Part shown: piece after piece, positions 21,806-34,000 of the stretch
Layout of the letters: the number at the start of each line of letters is the position of its first letter
Position numbering within the stretch: the stretch's first letter is position 1
NCBI RefSeq assembly: GCF_026151205.1
Contig: NC_087082.1
Coordinates: forward strand, 18,137,401 to 18,197,400
DNA length: 60,000 nt
Source of the DNA: Bolinopsis microptera
Lineage: Eukaryota; Ctenophora; Tentaculata; Lobata; Bolinopsidae
Direction: 5' to 3'
Translations under genes and position numbers: made by a program
Notes under the pieces: model-generated
The model's input: the letters and a program-made list of their open reading frames with translations, nothing else
The model's database searches: none
What the model was told of the DNA's origin: nothing

Positions 21806-24244
21806 TGCGTCTGAGAGCAGGGCGTGCAGAAAGCTGTGTCCATGGTACGATAACTTGGTTACATATTGTCAGGGTTGCTATGAGAGCGTGACAGGGTTAC
21901 TATGACAACATATGAAAGCGTGACAGCTGGTCGCCCGGTGACCTCACAGCTTCTATCTAGCTGATAACAATCTGTTATCACGTGTTACATATCCTCCATG
22001 TCAGTTTATCTTATCTTAATCATTGCTTCTTCGATCTTCTTAGTCTAGTTTGTGTCTGGTAGCTGAAAAAAGAACACCCTCAAACGTGTTAATGACACGT
22101 GATAACGCGCAAATTGCACGTGATAACGTAATAGTCTCGTCTCAGATCGAGTTTAAGCGGAGAGGTGCTAATCATATGATTTGAAGCTGTCAAACACCAT
22201 GCAAACTAACCCACCCTCGGCTAATAAAGTGCCATCCTAAACTTACCGTCTACGTTGAAAATGCGGTTCCCTCTCCCCTCAATCCTGGCACCTCATTGGC
22301 AGATGACTCCCACGTGTGTTGTCATAGCAACCACGTGACAAGACTGCCAGGTCCTGATGGGTGGGTGTGACTCTGTGTATGATGGGTGTTTGACAGGTGA
22401 GAGGTCCTGGTACTCGGGGGATCTCCTGCTTACTGGGTACATATTCTGATATTACACGCGTTTATTTATGCGCTTTCAGTTCGCACCATGAGAAGAGGAG
22501 GGGTATCTACATGATAACAATTAAAAGTGACAGGACCTCATTATACAGTCAATGGTTGTCGTGGGATCTCCAGGGATTGTCGGCCCGATCTTTGAATGAT
22601 ATCCTGCCACGTTTGGTTTGTCACAGGATATGTTTAAACTAAATAACTTCAGACCCCGCTGTTTAACGTAAATTTGACACTATATCCGCACTTTGTTTCA
22701 CCTCAGCGTCCGTTTGTCCTGGCTCTGATGGGTTTATCAGTATTATAGTTCCAGATTAGTTACAGTGTATTAGTTAAGTAGTTATAGTCCCATTATAATT
22801 TATAATTATCACGTGACTTGAAGTTCACCTGAATTGCAGTACTCGTGTAACCAGGACAACTAGAGTGTACATTCAGAATATTTAAAACACCTGTCATGAG
22901 TCCAGGGGAAGTGAGCTTAACCACTGAGAACAAGTTCTTACATCATCTGACTTCAGCAGAACAAGCTGACACGTTTGAGAGAAGTTTAAAAAGCGGTTAG
23001 AGACCGGTGTGGTGTAACAGTAGACTGATTGTACTGCGATCAAATTACTGCAGCTCACCACCTGTATAATATCATGATTATTATTTGTTGCAGCTCCCCC
23101 CTCCCGACTCCTACAAGTGCTATTTGTCAGCGAGTTATACCTGCTGTGCCTGCTCATATTTGGTCAACTTCTGTCAGCTTGTATCCCCTCTTTAGCAGTT
23201 CAATTATAGACCTGTTGAAAGAACGAGTTCACTTTCCGGACAGCCGTCCTTTTCGTTTGCCACATTTCAAATATGGAGCATGTGCATTGCATGCGGAGTT
23301 GTTACATTTTAACCACCGTGTTACATTGTGTTTGGATACATTTTTTGGGTTGTCACGCTGTTTAATTCGCTGTAAATCTCGATAATATACCGCGAAGGAA
23401 TACGATATAGTGCAGTAACTGTGCCGCTCAATACTATTATAGTGATCACCAGAGAATAATCTAAACCAAATAACTACAATTGTATAGTTCATTGTTTGGC
23501 AGACTGACACTATTGTCAGCCGGTCATCAACTTCAGCTCGTCTGCACTTTTGTTGTCAATAGGGAAATTCTTTGCTTAATTATTCAGCTGATTAGATCGT
23601 TTTGGGATCTATTCTCTTGGACTCTCGGGCGATTTTGCGTATCGTTACAATTGTATTGGCCACTCCTTCTGCTGTTTCATTAAAAAAGTGTATGCCTGGA
23701 CGACGATAGACAACCTTTTTCGGCGTTCTTTCATTCTTTTCGACGTTAGAACTTAGAAGACTTTCTTCTTATGATTATAATTAATTGAATTAACTGAGAC
23801 TTCGAAAATAACAAATCTGTACAAACACAGTCGTTCATAAAAACGTTTATACCTGAACAAAGATAGACAAAAACCTTTTTTCGGCGTTTTTTCTTTGTTT
23901 CCGACGTTAGAAGACTTCTGATAATAATTCTTTTAACTGAAACTTTACAAATTATAAATCTCTATAAACACAATTGTTCTTATGATTGAGCTTCTCCACG
24001 ACCGATGTTCTGACGTTGTCAAGCCATACAAATCAATAGAGTCGAATGTTTTTCATTAGAAGTGCCCCTTTAGTATGTCGTTTACCGACAACTCTTTGCC
24101 TGACAACCGTCTCGTTTTTTCGTTAAGATAACCAAATGTTCATCAACCAAAGCCGGCATCTGCTGACCACAATAAAGGATACTGATAATTAACTGGTCCT
24201 ACTTTTGGACTTCTTGTGGGGGGAAGTGTCCGCGGGTCCTTAGT
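21806..24244. other. Intergenic region without a recognised gene
   Basis: No open frame here has domain content or paired splice signals. Several CACGTG/CACGTGATAACG motifs occur between 21975 and 22340. Two related AT-rich stretches with CTTTTTTCGGCGTT..TTC near 23712 and 23877 look like an old small duplication. Confidence 0.5.
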
Positions 24245-24496
24245 TCATGTTTCTTGTTTCAGAGTCGTGTCTAATACCGGGCTTTGTGTAGTTTCCTCTA
24301 GTTCCAAAGAGTACAAATCCCCGAACGCATCGTAGAAGTGCTCGTGAACCAGCTGATCTAAACAGTCGAGTTGATCTAAAGTTTCCGAGTAGTGTGAATT
24401 AGAGAATTGTAACCCGAGGGTGGGTTGTTGGACCACTACCAACTCCACGTGCGGATCTGGGCTACTCATCTGTATGTAAAGAGTATTATCAATCAT
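24245..24496 (-). CDS. Small acidic open frame, possible exon or short gene
   Basis: An 83-codon frame from ATG to TGA. A second Met follows a TTTACATACAG sequence that could be a splice acceptor, so this may be a 3' exon rather than a whole gene. The protein is acidic, with SETLDQLDCLDQLVHEHFYD and GDLYSLELEE, amphipathic stretches like those of some transcriptional activation segments. I do not recognise a family. It lies 400 bp upstream of, and divergent from, exon 1 of the EGF/mucin gene. A chance frame is possible. Confidence 0.35.
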   Translation of the reverse strand: MIDNTLYIQMSSPDPHVELVVVQQPTLGLQFSNSHYSETLDQLDCLDQLVHEHFYDAFGDLYSLELEETTQSPVLDTTLKQET

Positions 24497-24674
24497 TAGG
24501 CAAACTTAAACTTTGTTTTAGTAATTCAGAAATAGAAAATCCGTTACTTAGTTGACCCGATTATACGGTTCTTAGGATAAGGGGAATCGTCATTTAAAAT
24601 CTGGGATTGAGTAGGAAATGTTTATTTGGGCTGAAATTGCTGCACTCAGAAATTCGACTTTTAAAACATTACAC

Positions 24675-24812
24675 TAAACAGTGGGGCCCTTTTACAACAT
24701 TACACTACACAGTGGGGCCCTTTTACAACATTACACTAAACAGTGGGGCCCTTTTACAACATTACACTACACAGTGGGGCCCTTTTACAACATTACACTA
24801 GACAGTGGGGCC
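24675..24812 (+). repeat. 31-bp tandem repeat upstream of EGF/mucin gene
   Basis: About five units of CAGTGGGGCCCTTTTACAAC plus ATTACACTA(A/C)A, ending 84 bp before the start codon of the 24896 gene. It is probably in the promoter or 5' UTR. Confidence 0.85.
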
Positions 24813-24895
24813 CGATCGCGTAAAATCGGGGGTATATTTTGTTAAAGTATTACAACTACAAGTGAAAGAGTATCTAACAAAAGCCGCTCCAGAAA

Positions 24896-25017
24896 ATGAG
24901 GAAGGTATGTCTTCTCGTTCACCTGATCAGTAGTATTTCCTTCTTGCTTGGATCTGTAGACGCTCAGCGACCCTGTCCTGACGACACCCTAGACGACACA
25001 ATACGAAACTTCATAAG
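24896..25017 (+). CDS. EGF/mucin gene exon 1: signal peptide
   Basis: The ATG opens MRKVCLLVHLISSISFLLGS, a classical n-region plus hydrophobic core, followed by VDA|QRPCPDD with a plausible cleavage after Ala. It ends phase 2 at ATA AG|GTAAGA. The next exon supplies G to make Arg. Confidence 0.75.
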
Positions 25018-28000
25018 GTAAGATGACAAGCCGTTAATTGAGGTTGATAATTATACATTTGGTAATTTTGATTGGCTGTTATATTAATATATTCTATCAG
25101 AGTCGTTAATTTAATCTGATCATATAGGTAATTAATGATCAATATAAATCTGATTATATTGAGGTATTTTTGATGGCGTCCGTGGAATTTGACGGGAGAT
25201 TAGTGTATCTCGTAATTGTGGCTGAAGGTCAAAAAATTTAGTTTTTTGTACTGTAAATTTTTGTGCTGTTCCACGTCCTCACATTTGTCGAGTATTCTGA
25301 CAAAAATAAGTTTTAGGGCTTCTTGTTCTAATTAAATTCAATGCATCCACTTAATAATGGTTGATATCTCGGATTGTGACTCAATGACTGCTATGATACT
25401 TACAATGCACAATGCAACATATCTGTAGATTGTGCCAATCCAATTACACAATTAAAGAATCAACTCCATATAAATTTATAAAATATTGGCTTCCAATTCC
25501 TGGAGGTATCTTGCCCTTATCTAAGAAACCTTTTAGGGCTCATGTGTCCTTAATTGGCAATATCTCGAGGAAAAACCTCAATCGCATTACTTAGTCGGTA
25601 AAGTTCAAGGTATGTTCAGGGTTTAGTAAGGGTCACGGGGGGCCACTTATTTGGCTTTTCTAGGTCAAGGTGTTTGAGATAATTCTCAGAAGTGAAAATG
25701 TAACAGTTTTTAAAAGAGCGGAAACACGAGGGTAACAAGTTTTTGAAGAAAACTGTTTCAGTCTTAAAGTCCTAGAATGTGGGTGGAACGAATTATTCAC
25801 TACCTTATCGGACATAATTGTCACGGACATTAATTTCACGCTGAAGATCTTAGCGTGAATAATTTTGTTCGTGAAAATAATGTCTGCGGCATTAAGGTCC
25901 GTGAATATTAAAGTCCGGTAATTATTTTCATTAATTTTAATGTGTGTGTCCTTACAGTTACATATACGTAGATATGTGTGTCGTCAATTGCTATATTAGC
26001 TTATTTATATCAGTATACTAAGACAAATATAACCAGTCCTCAGTCACATTCACTCTGTATTCAATTTACATAACAGTCAGTTAAAGTACTTAAGTTCACC
26101 ATGATCATTGATCACTAACTTTGATTCTAGAGTTCAAAAAAAGAGTAAACCACTTAATAAAAAATCACCAAAAGTTTTTACAATTTTTGGGCGGTAATGA
26201 TCGTGAATAATTATGTCCGTAAAAAATTTGGTTAGTGAAAAACTTGTCCCTTACATCTATTTAGATAAATAGTCATTCCAAATTAGAAATTATCACATTA
26301 ATGGGATTGTTAATGGATCGTATACGATCACCTCACCTACCGTAATATGCGTATCACATCACCTACCGTAATATGCGTATCACATCACCTAACGTAATAC
26401 TGTAATATACGGATCACTCCGAAAACGTATCAGATCCTTCTTCTCTTCTTGACACCAGTTACTCGTGAACCAAGCATTCCCGATCCCACTACCAGGAGAT
26501 CGGGTCCTTCAATGGAGCGGTGTCAAACCTTGTTATTATTAGGAGGCATGGTTCACTGGTGGAGTATAAATTGTGAGTCAGCTTTGAACAGAAGCATCAA
26601 GTTATCTTAATTATTATTTTCTCAACAGCAATAACAACTTCAAGAACTTTCCCATTTACAATGGAATCCCTCATCTACCCTACTTACCAAGATTATACCA
26701 CTGTTGATGATCTGCCAGATCCTGTACCTGTTAGCCCTTTCTACTGCTCCTGGTCTATCCCTCTCTCCTTCGACTTCTCCTTCCCGGAACTGGAACTTCC
26801 TTCCTCCTGTCAGTATCTAGTTAACTCCTCTCCAGGATTGGCTACTATTCCAGCTTTAGAGACTTTTACTGGATCAGTATGTCAGGACTCTCTTCCAACT
26901 CTCCCAAAGCTCACCCACTTCCCAGATACTCTAAAAGTGGACATCTCACTGCCGGCTACTACTATCCACGGTCCTACACCACCTCCTTCACCGCTCCCTA
27001 CTCCAGTTCCATCACCTACAGGACTATCCGATCAATCTGTTACTGCACAGTGTCTTTACGACGAGGGACAGTACGATGACGTCTTGTCCTATCTGGAAAC
27101 AACATACTTCCCATCCTCAGATCACTCCTTCCTCCAGAACATTTACTATTGCTCTCTCTACGAGCTCTTCAAGATCTCCTCTGGTAAACAGCACCTCATT
27201 CCCTCTCAGAAGTACAGACTGAGGAAGACCAACCCTCTCCCCTCATCCATCTCAGCTGTGAAGTTCAAAAGTAACAACCAGTTTGACGACAAGGTTAAAT
27301 CCCTGCTCCTTGCCGTGTTCAAGAGGGAGAGGACCCCTTCCCAGGAGACTATCCAGATGTTGACCGAGAATACCGGACTGAGCGAGAAGCAGATCAGAAA
27401 CTTCTTCAAGAACAAGAGATCCAGGGGATGAAGATTATTTTGTTGAAATTTTGTGTGTACATACTTTGTTTGATAACGATTTAATAAACTGAAGTTTGCA
27501 AAAATACAAAAACTGTTTTTACGTGTTTAAAGAATAAATTATATCAGTCCAAATTATAATACGTTTGTATCTGTTTGTATTCTATTAATTGATAATGGCG
27601 ATTTAAAACTAGATTTCTACGACCGGAATTGTATTGTCATTTTATCAAGAATGTAGTTAGACCCCTTTTAAAACTAACATAATGCTGACATATCTTCTAC
27701 CGTTAAAAAGTTAAAAGTTTAGTCTGTATCCTGGTCAAAATATGTAGTTAGTGTTAGATTAGTTTGCAGCAATATATGGAATATTGGTTTGTCTTACAAA
27801 ACTGATTTGGCATCAATGACTAATCTCAATTGGTACTTACTTACTCAATTAATAAAACAAATATTTAATAAAACAAATATTTTGTTTACGGCGCAATCAA
27901 ACAATATCAATAATAAATAAATCAGGGGAGGTTTGAAGAGGTTTCAAGTGCAGAAGGCCACTGCTTATCTTTAGGATTTGAGAGTGACCTGTGCTATATT

Positions 28001-31000
28001 GTATTATTGTATAATAAGTACCATCCACTACGTTATACTTGTTATGCAAATATAGAAAAATATAATTATCTAAGCTAAAATTGCTTATTGGTCTAGTTTG
28101 GTGACATAGGAGAGCCCAGTTGAGTTTTAGTTTAGGTTTAGGTTTTAAATCATAGTTTGAAAGGTTAGCCATGTTTCATGGCAGAGAGAGATATCATGTG
28201 CAGAGCCGTACCGGATGTAGAATTTGAGATATAATATAGATTAGTTACCATATATTAGGGTAACCTCGATTTTGGAGGGATAGCAAGTGCTTTTTAAGGT
28301 TAGATTTAATAATACCCGACGAGGCTGATAAGTCTGAATTTTTTTTAATTGGTGGAAGCGTATAATAATCTTGCTAACCTAGAATCAGCTAATCAGTTGG
28401 GCTATCCTAAGGTAAGTAAGGGAATAAAGTTTGAAAACACAGCATAAGACTCTTTCAAATAAGTTGAACTTTGAAAATAATCAAAACATTCAAGTTTTAG
28501 TAATAGTATTATAAATCAGTAATGATTTCCTTTAACAGCTGACACCGCCCCTAGAATAAGATTCTATAATTGTTTTGAAAGATATTTTGATGGCTGATCA
28601 CAGCAACTGACAAAAATAATGTAGATTTTAAATTGATACAAGTTTGGACGGTGGGAATTGTAACCGGAAAGGTTACCTTTAGTCAAGAATTTAGGTCATG
28701 GATCACTTTAAAACTAACGGCACTGAAAAGTCTTCCACCGTTAAAAGCATAAACTTTTGGAGACGCACGCCGACACCCGACAATATCCTTGACTGGTCAA
28801 ATGGCTTGAATTAAGTCAGTATGAGTCATATCTACAACATTATCCATCTCACGAAACAACTTTAGCTCATGCAGCAATGAAGCAACATGACCTATAGCTA
28901 ATGCAGCCCCCGTTTAGATTTTGGAACGTCACTAACTGTCCTCGTGATCTTGTAAACTTTACGAAATTACGCCGAGAATAGAATTTATCAGGCAACTATA
29001 TCTTATCGAAAATAAACTTGTCAAACCTTGCTTTCATATTTCTGTCATATCGGTGATCTAACCACATATAAGGTCAACTACCTGACTTATATAGAGTTAC
29101 CATGACATAACGAAAAAGTTGGAAGGTTTAAACCGAGCTTTAACTGTCATACGTCAGTGAAAGAAGCCACACAAGTCCCTAACTCCACTGGGACATGAAC
29201 CCCGCAGAGTCGGTAGACTTGTATGATATACAGGGCTTTTTAGACCTCTGTCAGAGGAACCGGAGAAGAGGGAATCTTGAGCGTCTGGGAGGTTAACCGT
29301 AGAAGCCATGTCTTACTTACTATACTGATAGTTAGACTTCCTTTTAGGTCTTCTAACTTGGTTTGTAAACTTTGTTTGTCAAAAAATGGATGGAAAAATG
29401 ATTGGGGATTATGCCGCGCGGGAGTGTAAGTGACTCAGTGACAATCGGTGTTAATAACAAAACTTATTATACTTTAAAGCTTTTAGGGCTACATGTCGTC
29501 AGCAGTGGTGTGTTTCACATGAAAGTGAGCTCTGCCCGAGTAACAGACCGCTTCCGAGCTCCTAGTTGGGATGTTTTTAAAACTTACTAACATATCCTAA
29601 CTAACATCGAGTCAATCGGCTAAAACAGAAAACCGCTAGCCAAAGAGATCCCAGACAATGTCTAATGAAAATTCAGCCGAATCTGGTGTTTGAAATCATT
29701 TGATTAAATTATTGGGTGTCTCCACCCTTCGTCTAGTTTGAATATTAATCTGTAAAAGAGCGTACGTCAAACTTAGCTTCAGAAGAAAATTCTTAGAGTT
29801 TACAAAAGTATTTTTATCGAATCCAGATTTTCCATCCTGAGCATTTGTAAAAAGTATTATAACCCGTCTGCCCAAAGTTTACCGGTCAAATACATTTCCT
29901 GACAAAACCTTTTCCGGTCCTTTATACTTTCTCCGGAGGAGGCAAGAATGGTTAAGGTCGAACCGGAAAACTTACGGCAGATTTGGTAGTGCTGCCATAT
30001 AATTTTAAAGGTATAAACGCTACACTACTACTGCTACTACTACACTGCGGAGATTGGTTATTAAAACACAATGTAATATTCCCATCTTTAAGAGTACTGT
30101 GAGAAATTATTCGGCGTTACGACTAAGAGTTAATGTTTTGTTGATGGGACCACGAAAAATAGCTCCGTCTGGCAACACGTGTTTTTCAAGATTTGTAAGC
30201 CAAAATACATGCTGATGTTATAATGAAAGGTTTCTTCCCAGGACATTTCCCTCTAGAAACATTGTTTAAGTGCGGGCTGGGTCGTGGGAGGGAGGGAAAT
30301 GTTAACCTAACTGTAGAATGTAGATTGTAGACAGCTCGACAAGTAAAACATGTTCGTCTTCAGGAGAATTTACAGGTCAGACGCCTCCCGGATACTTGGG
30401 ATAGAAGAGATCGAAACTGAATCCCTCGACTTGTTTGCCAGTTGTGTGGCACGAAACGACTGTTTGGACTTGACAACCAGTTTGGGATCCATCAAGCTGT
30501 ATGTATAATTATATTGAGTTTCTGGGGGTATGTTTTGCATAATTTCCAATTTAAAAGAGAATAAAATCAAATTCAGTACTCTTGTTAATAAATGGTGAAT
30601 TTAATATTTAATCCTTGTTTTAATCCTAACACTGTCTTGTTTTAATCCTTGTTATAACCCTAAAACAATCTTTTTTAATCTTGTTATAACCCTAACACAA
30701 TATTTTAAAATCTTGTTATAATCCTAACACTATCTTGTTTTAATGTTTTGATTAATTATAATGCTAACACAATCCTTATTACCACATTATTCTGCTATAA
30801 TCATGGTTTTGATTCTAACACAATCCTTATTTCCTCATTATTCTGCTATAATCATGGCTTTATTCTAACACAATCCTTATTTCCTCATTATTCGACTATA
30901 ATCATGGTTTTGATTCTAACACAATCCTTTTTTATACTGGGGTGGGAGATAAGTGCAAGTATTATGGAATACTCGTGTATCTGTACACATATGGTACACA

Positions 31001-34000
31001 CTTAAGCACTTCACTCCAAGGGTAGTCTAAATATTGCATATTTTTGTATGATTTTGTTGGGTGGTGTGTATTTGCGAATAGAGCTCAAACTTCGCATCTG
31101 AATTAGTGAACAAGCATATCGGAAAAATCAACAACAAATAACACAATCAACAAAAAATAACACAATCCTTGTTTACAATCTTGTAACAATCCTTATTATA
31201 ATTCTCGCTTAAAACACATTTCCAAAGGTCTATACCCATTGCGTATAGATCCGTCCTTTCAGGTACCACCTACAATAAAACTTCGGGAACAGGTTCAAAA
31301 CACAATACCACTCATTACACCCCTCCCTGCACAACTCTTTGTGTTTTCTTGCCTTCTGACTGGTACCTATTAGTCGGCTTGGAAACATAAACACAACAAA
31401 TTAAAATACCCACTTAAAACCCATTTATCTCCCTTAACAGCCCTTTTAGCTGCCCCGCCTATTATTGGTTGGTATATAATCTGAACGTGTGAAATTCCCC
31501 TCGAAAAACTAGTATTTTAATTTTATCGGAAGGGACCATGTACCACTTTACACTTCCAGCCTGTCACCGAGGGAGCCCCAAATCCCTTTATTATACCCTT
31601 TGATATAGCAGTAACACGTGATATGAACTCCGTTTGACTAGCCCGGAAATCAGCGATAAGAACACTCCCAGATTTCACCCAACCATCCTGAACACGAATT
31701 TATCAACCCACATGACTTGCGTGAGATGACACAATTGCCAATTGCCATGTGTAGAATTACACGTTATAATCACGTGACCTGTGTAGAATGACCCGTAACC
31801 ATGGTCACGTGGTAACCATGGTCACGTGGTAACCATGGTCACGTGGTAACCATGGTCACGTGGTAACCATCGGTCACGTGGTAGTTATGATTGGTCACGT
31901 GTTACCTATGATTGCACACGACCAATAAACCTCTTCTCCTCGACAGGTAGTCAGTTTTAACATCCCGGGAGATTACAGCTCTAACTCGGGGGATGCCGGG
32001 GTGAGTTATTTGATGGGAAATTTTAATTATCATTATTATTATACGGGGTCCCACCGTGGGTTTGACAAAACAAAATCGATATCTTCAGCGGACCGTTGGC
32101 TTTGTTTTAGCGAGGATAATTAATAAACTAATTGGAATTTCCTGGTTACCGAATTTAATAAATCTGTACGAACACAGAGGTAGCCCTGGAAACATAAATA
32201 TTAGACCCCTAATCACTCAGACCTTCACATTTCATCGAATAAAAAGCGTCCTAAATATTTAAAGTATTTATCATAACACCTCTCAGTACACGGGTAGACT
32301 GGACGTGCAATGCCGGTCCGGACACTGGCTACTGACCAGATCAAACCAAGAGCCCTATCTCCGGGAAGCTGAGGGGGTTTGCGCCCAGTGTGATGTAAGG
32401 GCTCACAAACCCTGCACGCGTGAGTCATCTACTTCCGCTCATTTACCTTATCAACTTAAACCTCTAAATAAAAAAACAATATAAATACTTCTAATTATGA
32501 CACTTTTAATGCTCTCTAGAGGAGGGAGGGATCCAAATTGTTTTGTACCGGTGTTCTATTGAAGTTGTGATCTATCTCGCTCCATCCTCATCTCTTCCTA
32601 GAATTCACATCTCAATTTCTATCAGTATTCAGCAATTGCGGCTGGAGAGATAGTATGGATTGCAGTACATGCTGGTCATTAGTCATGTGCAAACTAATAA
32701 TTTGTCATTAAAAAAGCCAAGTCGCTATTTTTTATTGCCGAAGTGCCGAAAAAACTCTGTATCTCGAATTAGAATGATTAGTTTGAGCAAACGAGTAAGT
32801 ATTTGTCGGACATCGTCATCATTTTTCCTACGATATTAAGCTGTAACATTTTATTGTAAACATGATAGTATAAGCGCTCAAATCTTTCTTTTAGCGTCTC
32901 TACAATGGCAGGTCTACAAGTTAGACCTGCTATTGTAGAAGTTCTTTAGTATATATTCAACCAATGACCTTGGTACAGTGATCCCTGGTACACATAATAC
33001 AGTGACACTGTGTGCTCGCTTTGCTAAGTATCTCTTTAACTGTAATAGAGTAATAGCAGCGAGAATGGGAACATGTTCATTTCCTTTGTGTGCTAGTTAT
33101 AGGTTACAGTGTTGTTCTATTGGCCCTGAAATGGCGTTAGTTTAAAATCGGCCAAATTTTTGTCACCAAATTGCATTTTGAAGGTTTATATTTCCATAAC
33201 AATTAGCACTGGTCGCAATTCAATATTCATAAAGTCGGTATCATGATATAGTGAACTTTAAAACGAGTTTAAAACGAGTCTACACCTCCACGGAGCCTCC
33301 CCTACCCTAATCTGACATAATTGTTGACTGGAAAAATGTCATAGCCATAATTGTTGGCTGAGAAAAAAAGTCCATCTAGTAATTATGATATTAAGATAGT
33401 TTGCTGCAGTATGATAATTTTAACTTGGGTAGCATAACTATTGAGCTAAAGTTTGATCAATGATCATGTGAATAAGATTACTTGAGCTCCCCAGAACCCA
33501 TAAGTTTGCAAGGTATTTGTAGGTACATTGTTGGAAGATTCCGTAATCGCTGTCGTAAGGAAGCCATAAAAGTCAGCTTCAGGTTACTGGCCGGAACCAA
33601 TCGAGCATTACAGTTTCTGATAAGGTGTTAAATGGAAATGAAGCATGGGTTAGATTGGCTGTCAGAAACCTGCCTCAGATCCCCCACTCCCTGAAAGTTA
33701 CAGACAGTGTCGTTTCTCCTCGTTGGTGTTTTGTTCCAGCCAATTTTCAGGCCTGATGAACATGTCTTCCAGTTTAATTTTACTGCGTTTCAATTATTTG
33801 TCAGCTAAATAATATACATTGCCTGCTTCTAGATGCTTATTTACACCGCATAATTATTCAGCAATTTGAATCGACTATTATTGTACTATTATTGTATTTG
33901 TCAGCCGTGATTTATAGATTTTCCCTCCAAGAAAATTAGACAAATTCAGCATTTCTTTCCGCTCAGCTGGTATGTGTAATTCCCTAGATCAGCGCCGTTT

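Larger units (their letters stand above)
25018..30363 (+). other. Intron 1 of EGF/mucin gene, hosting the SIX gene
   Basis: A 5.3-kb intron. Besides the nested homeobox gene (26661-27431) it has a small inverted-repeat element (25803-25912) and a 26-bp tandem repeat near 26333. The stretches 25018-25795 and 27490-30363 show no further supported feature. Confidence 0.55.
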
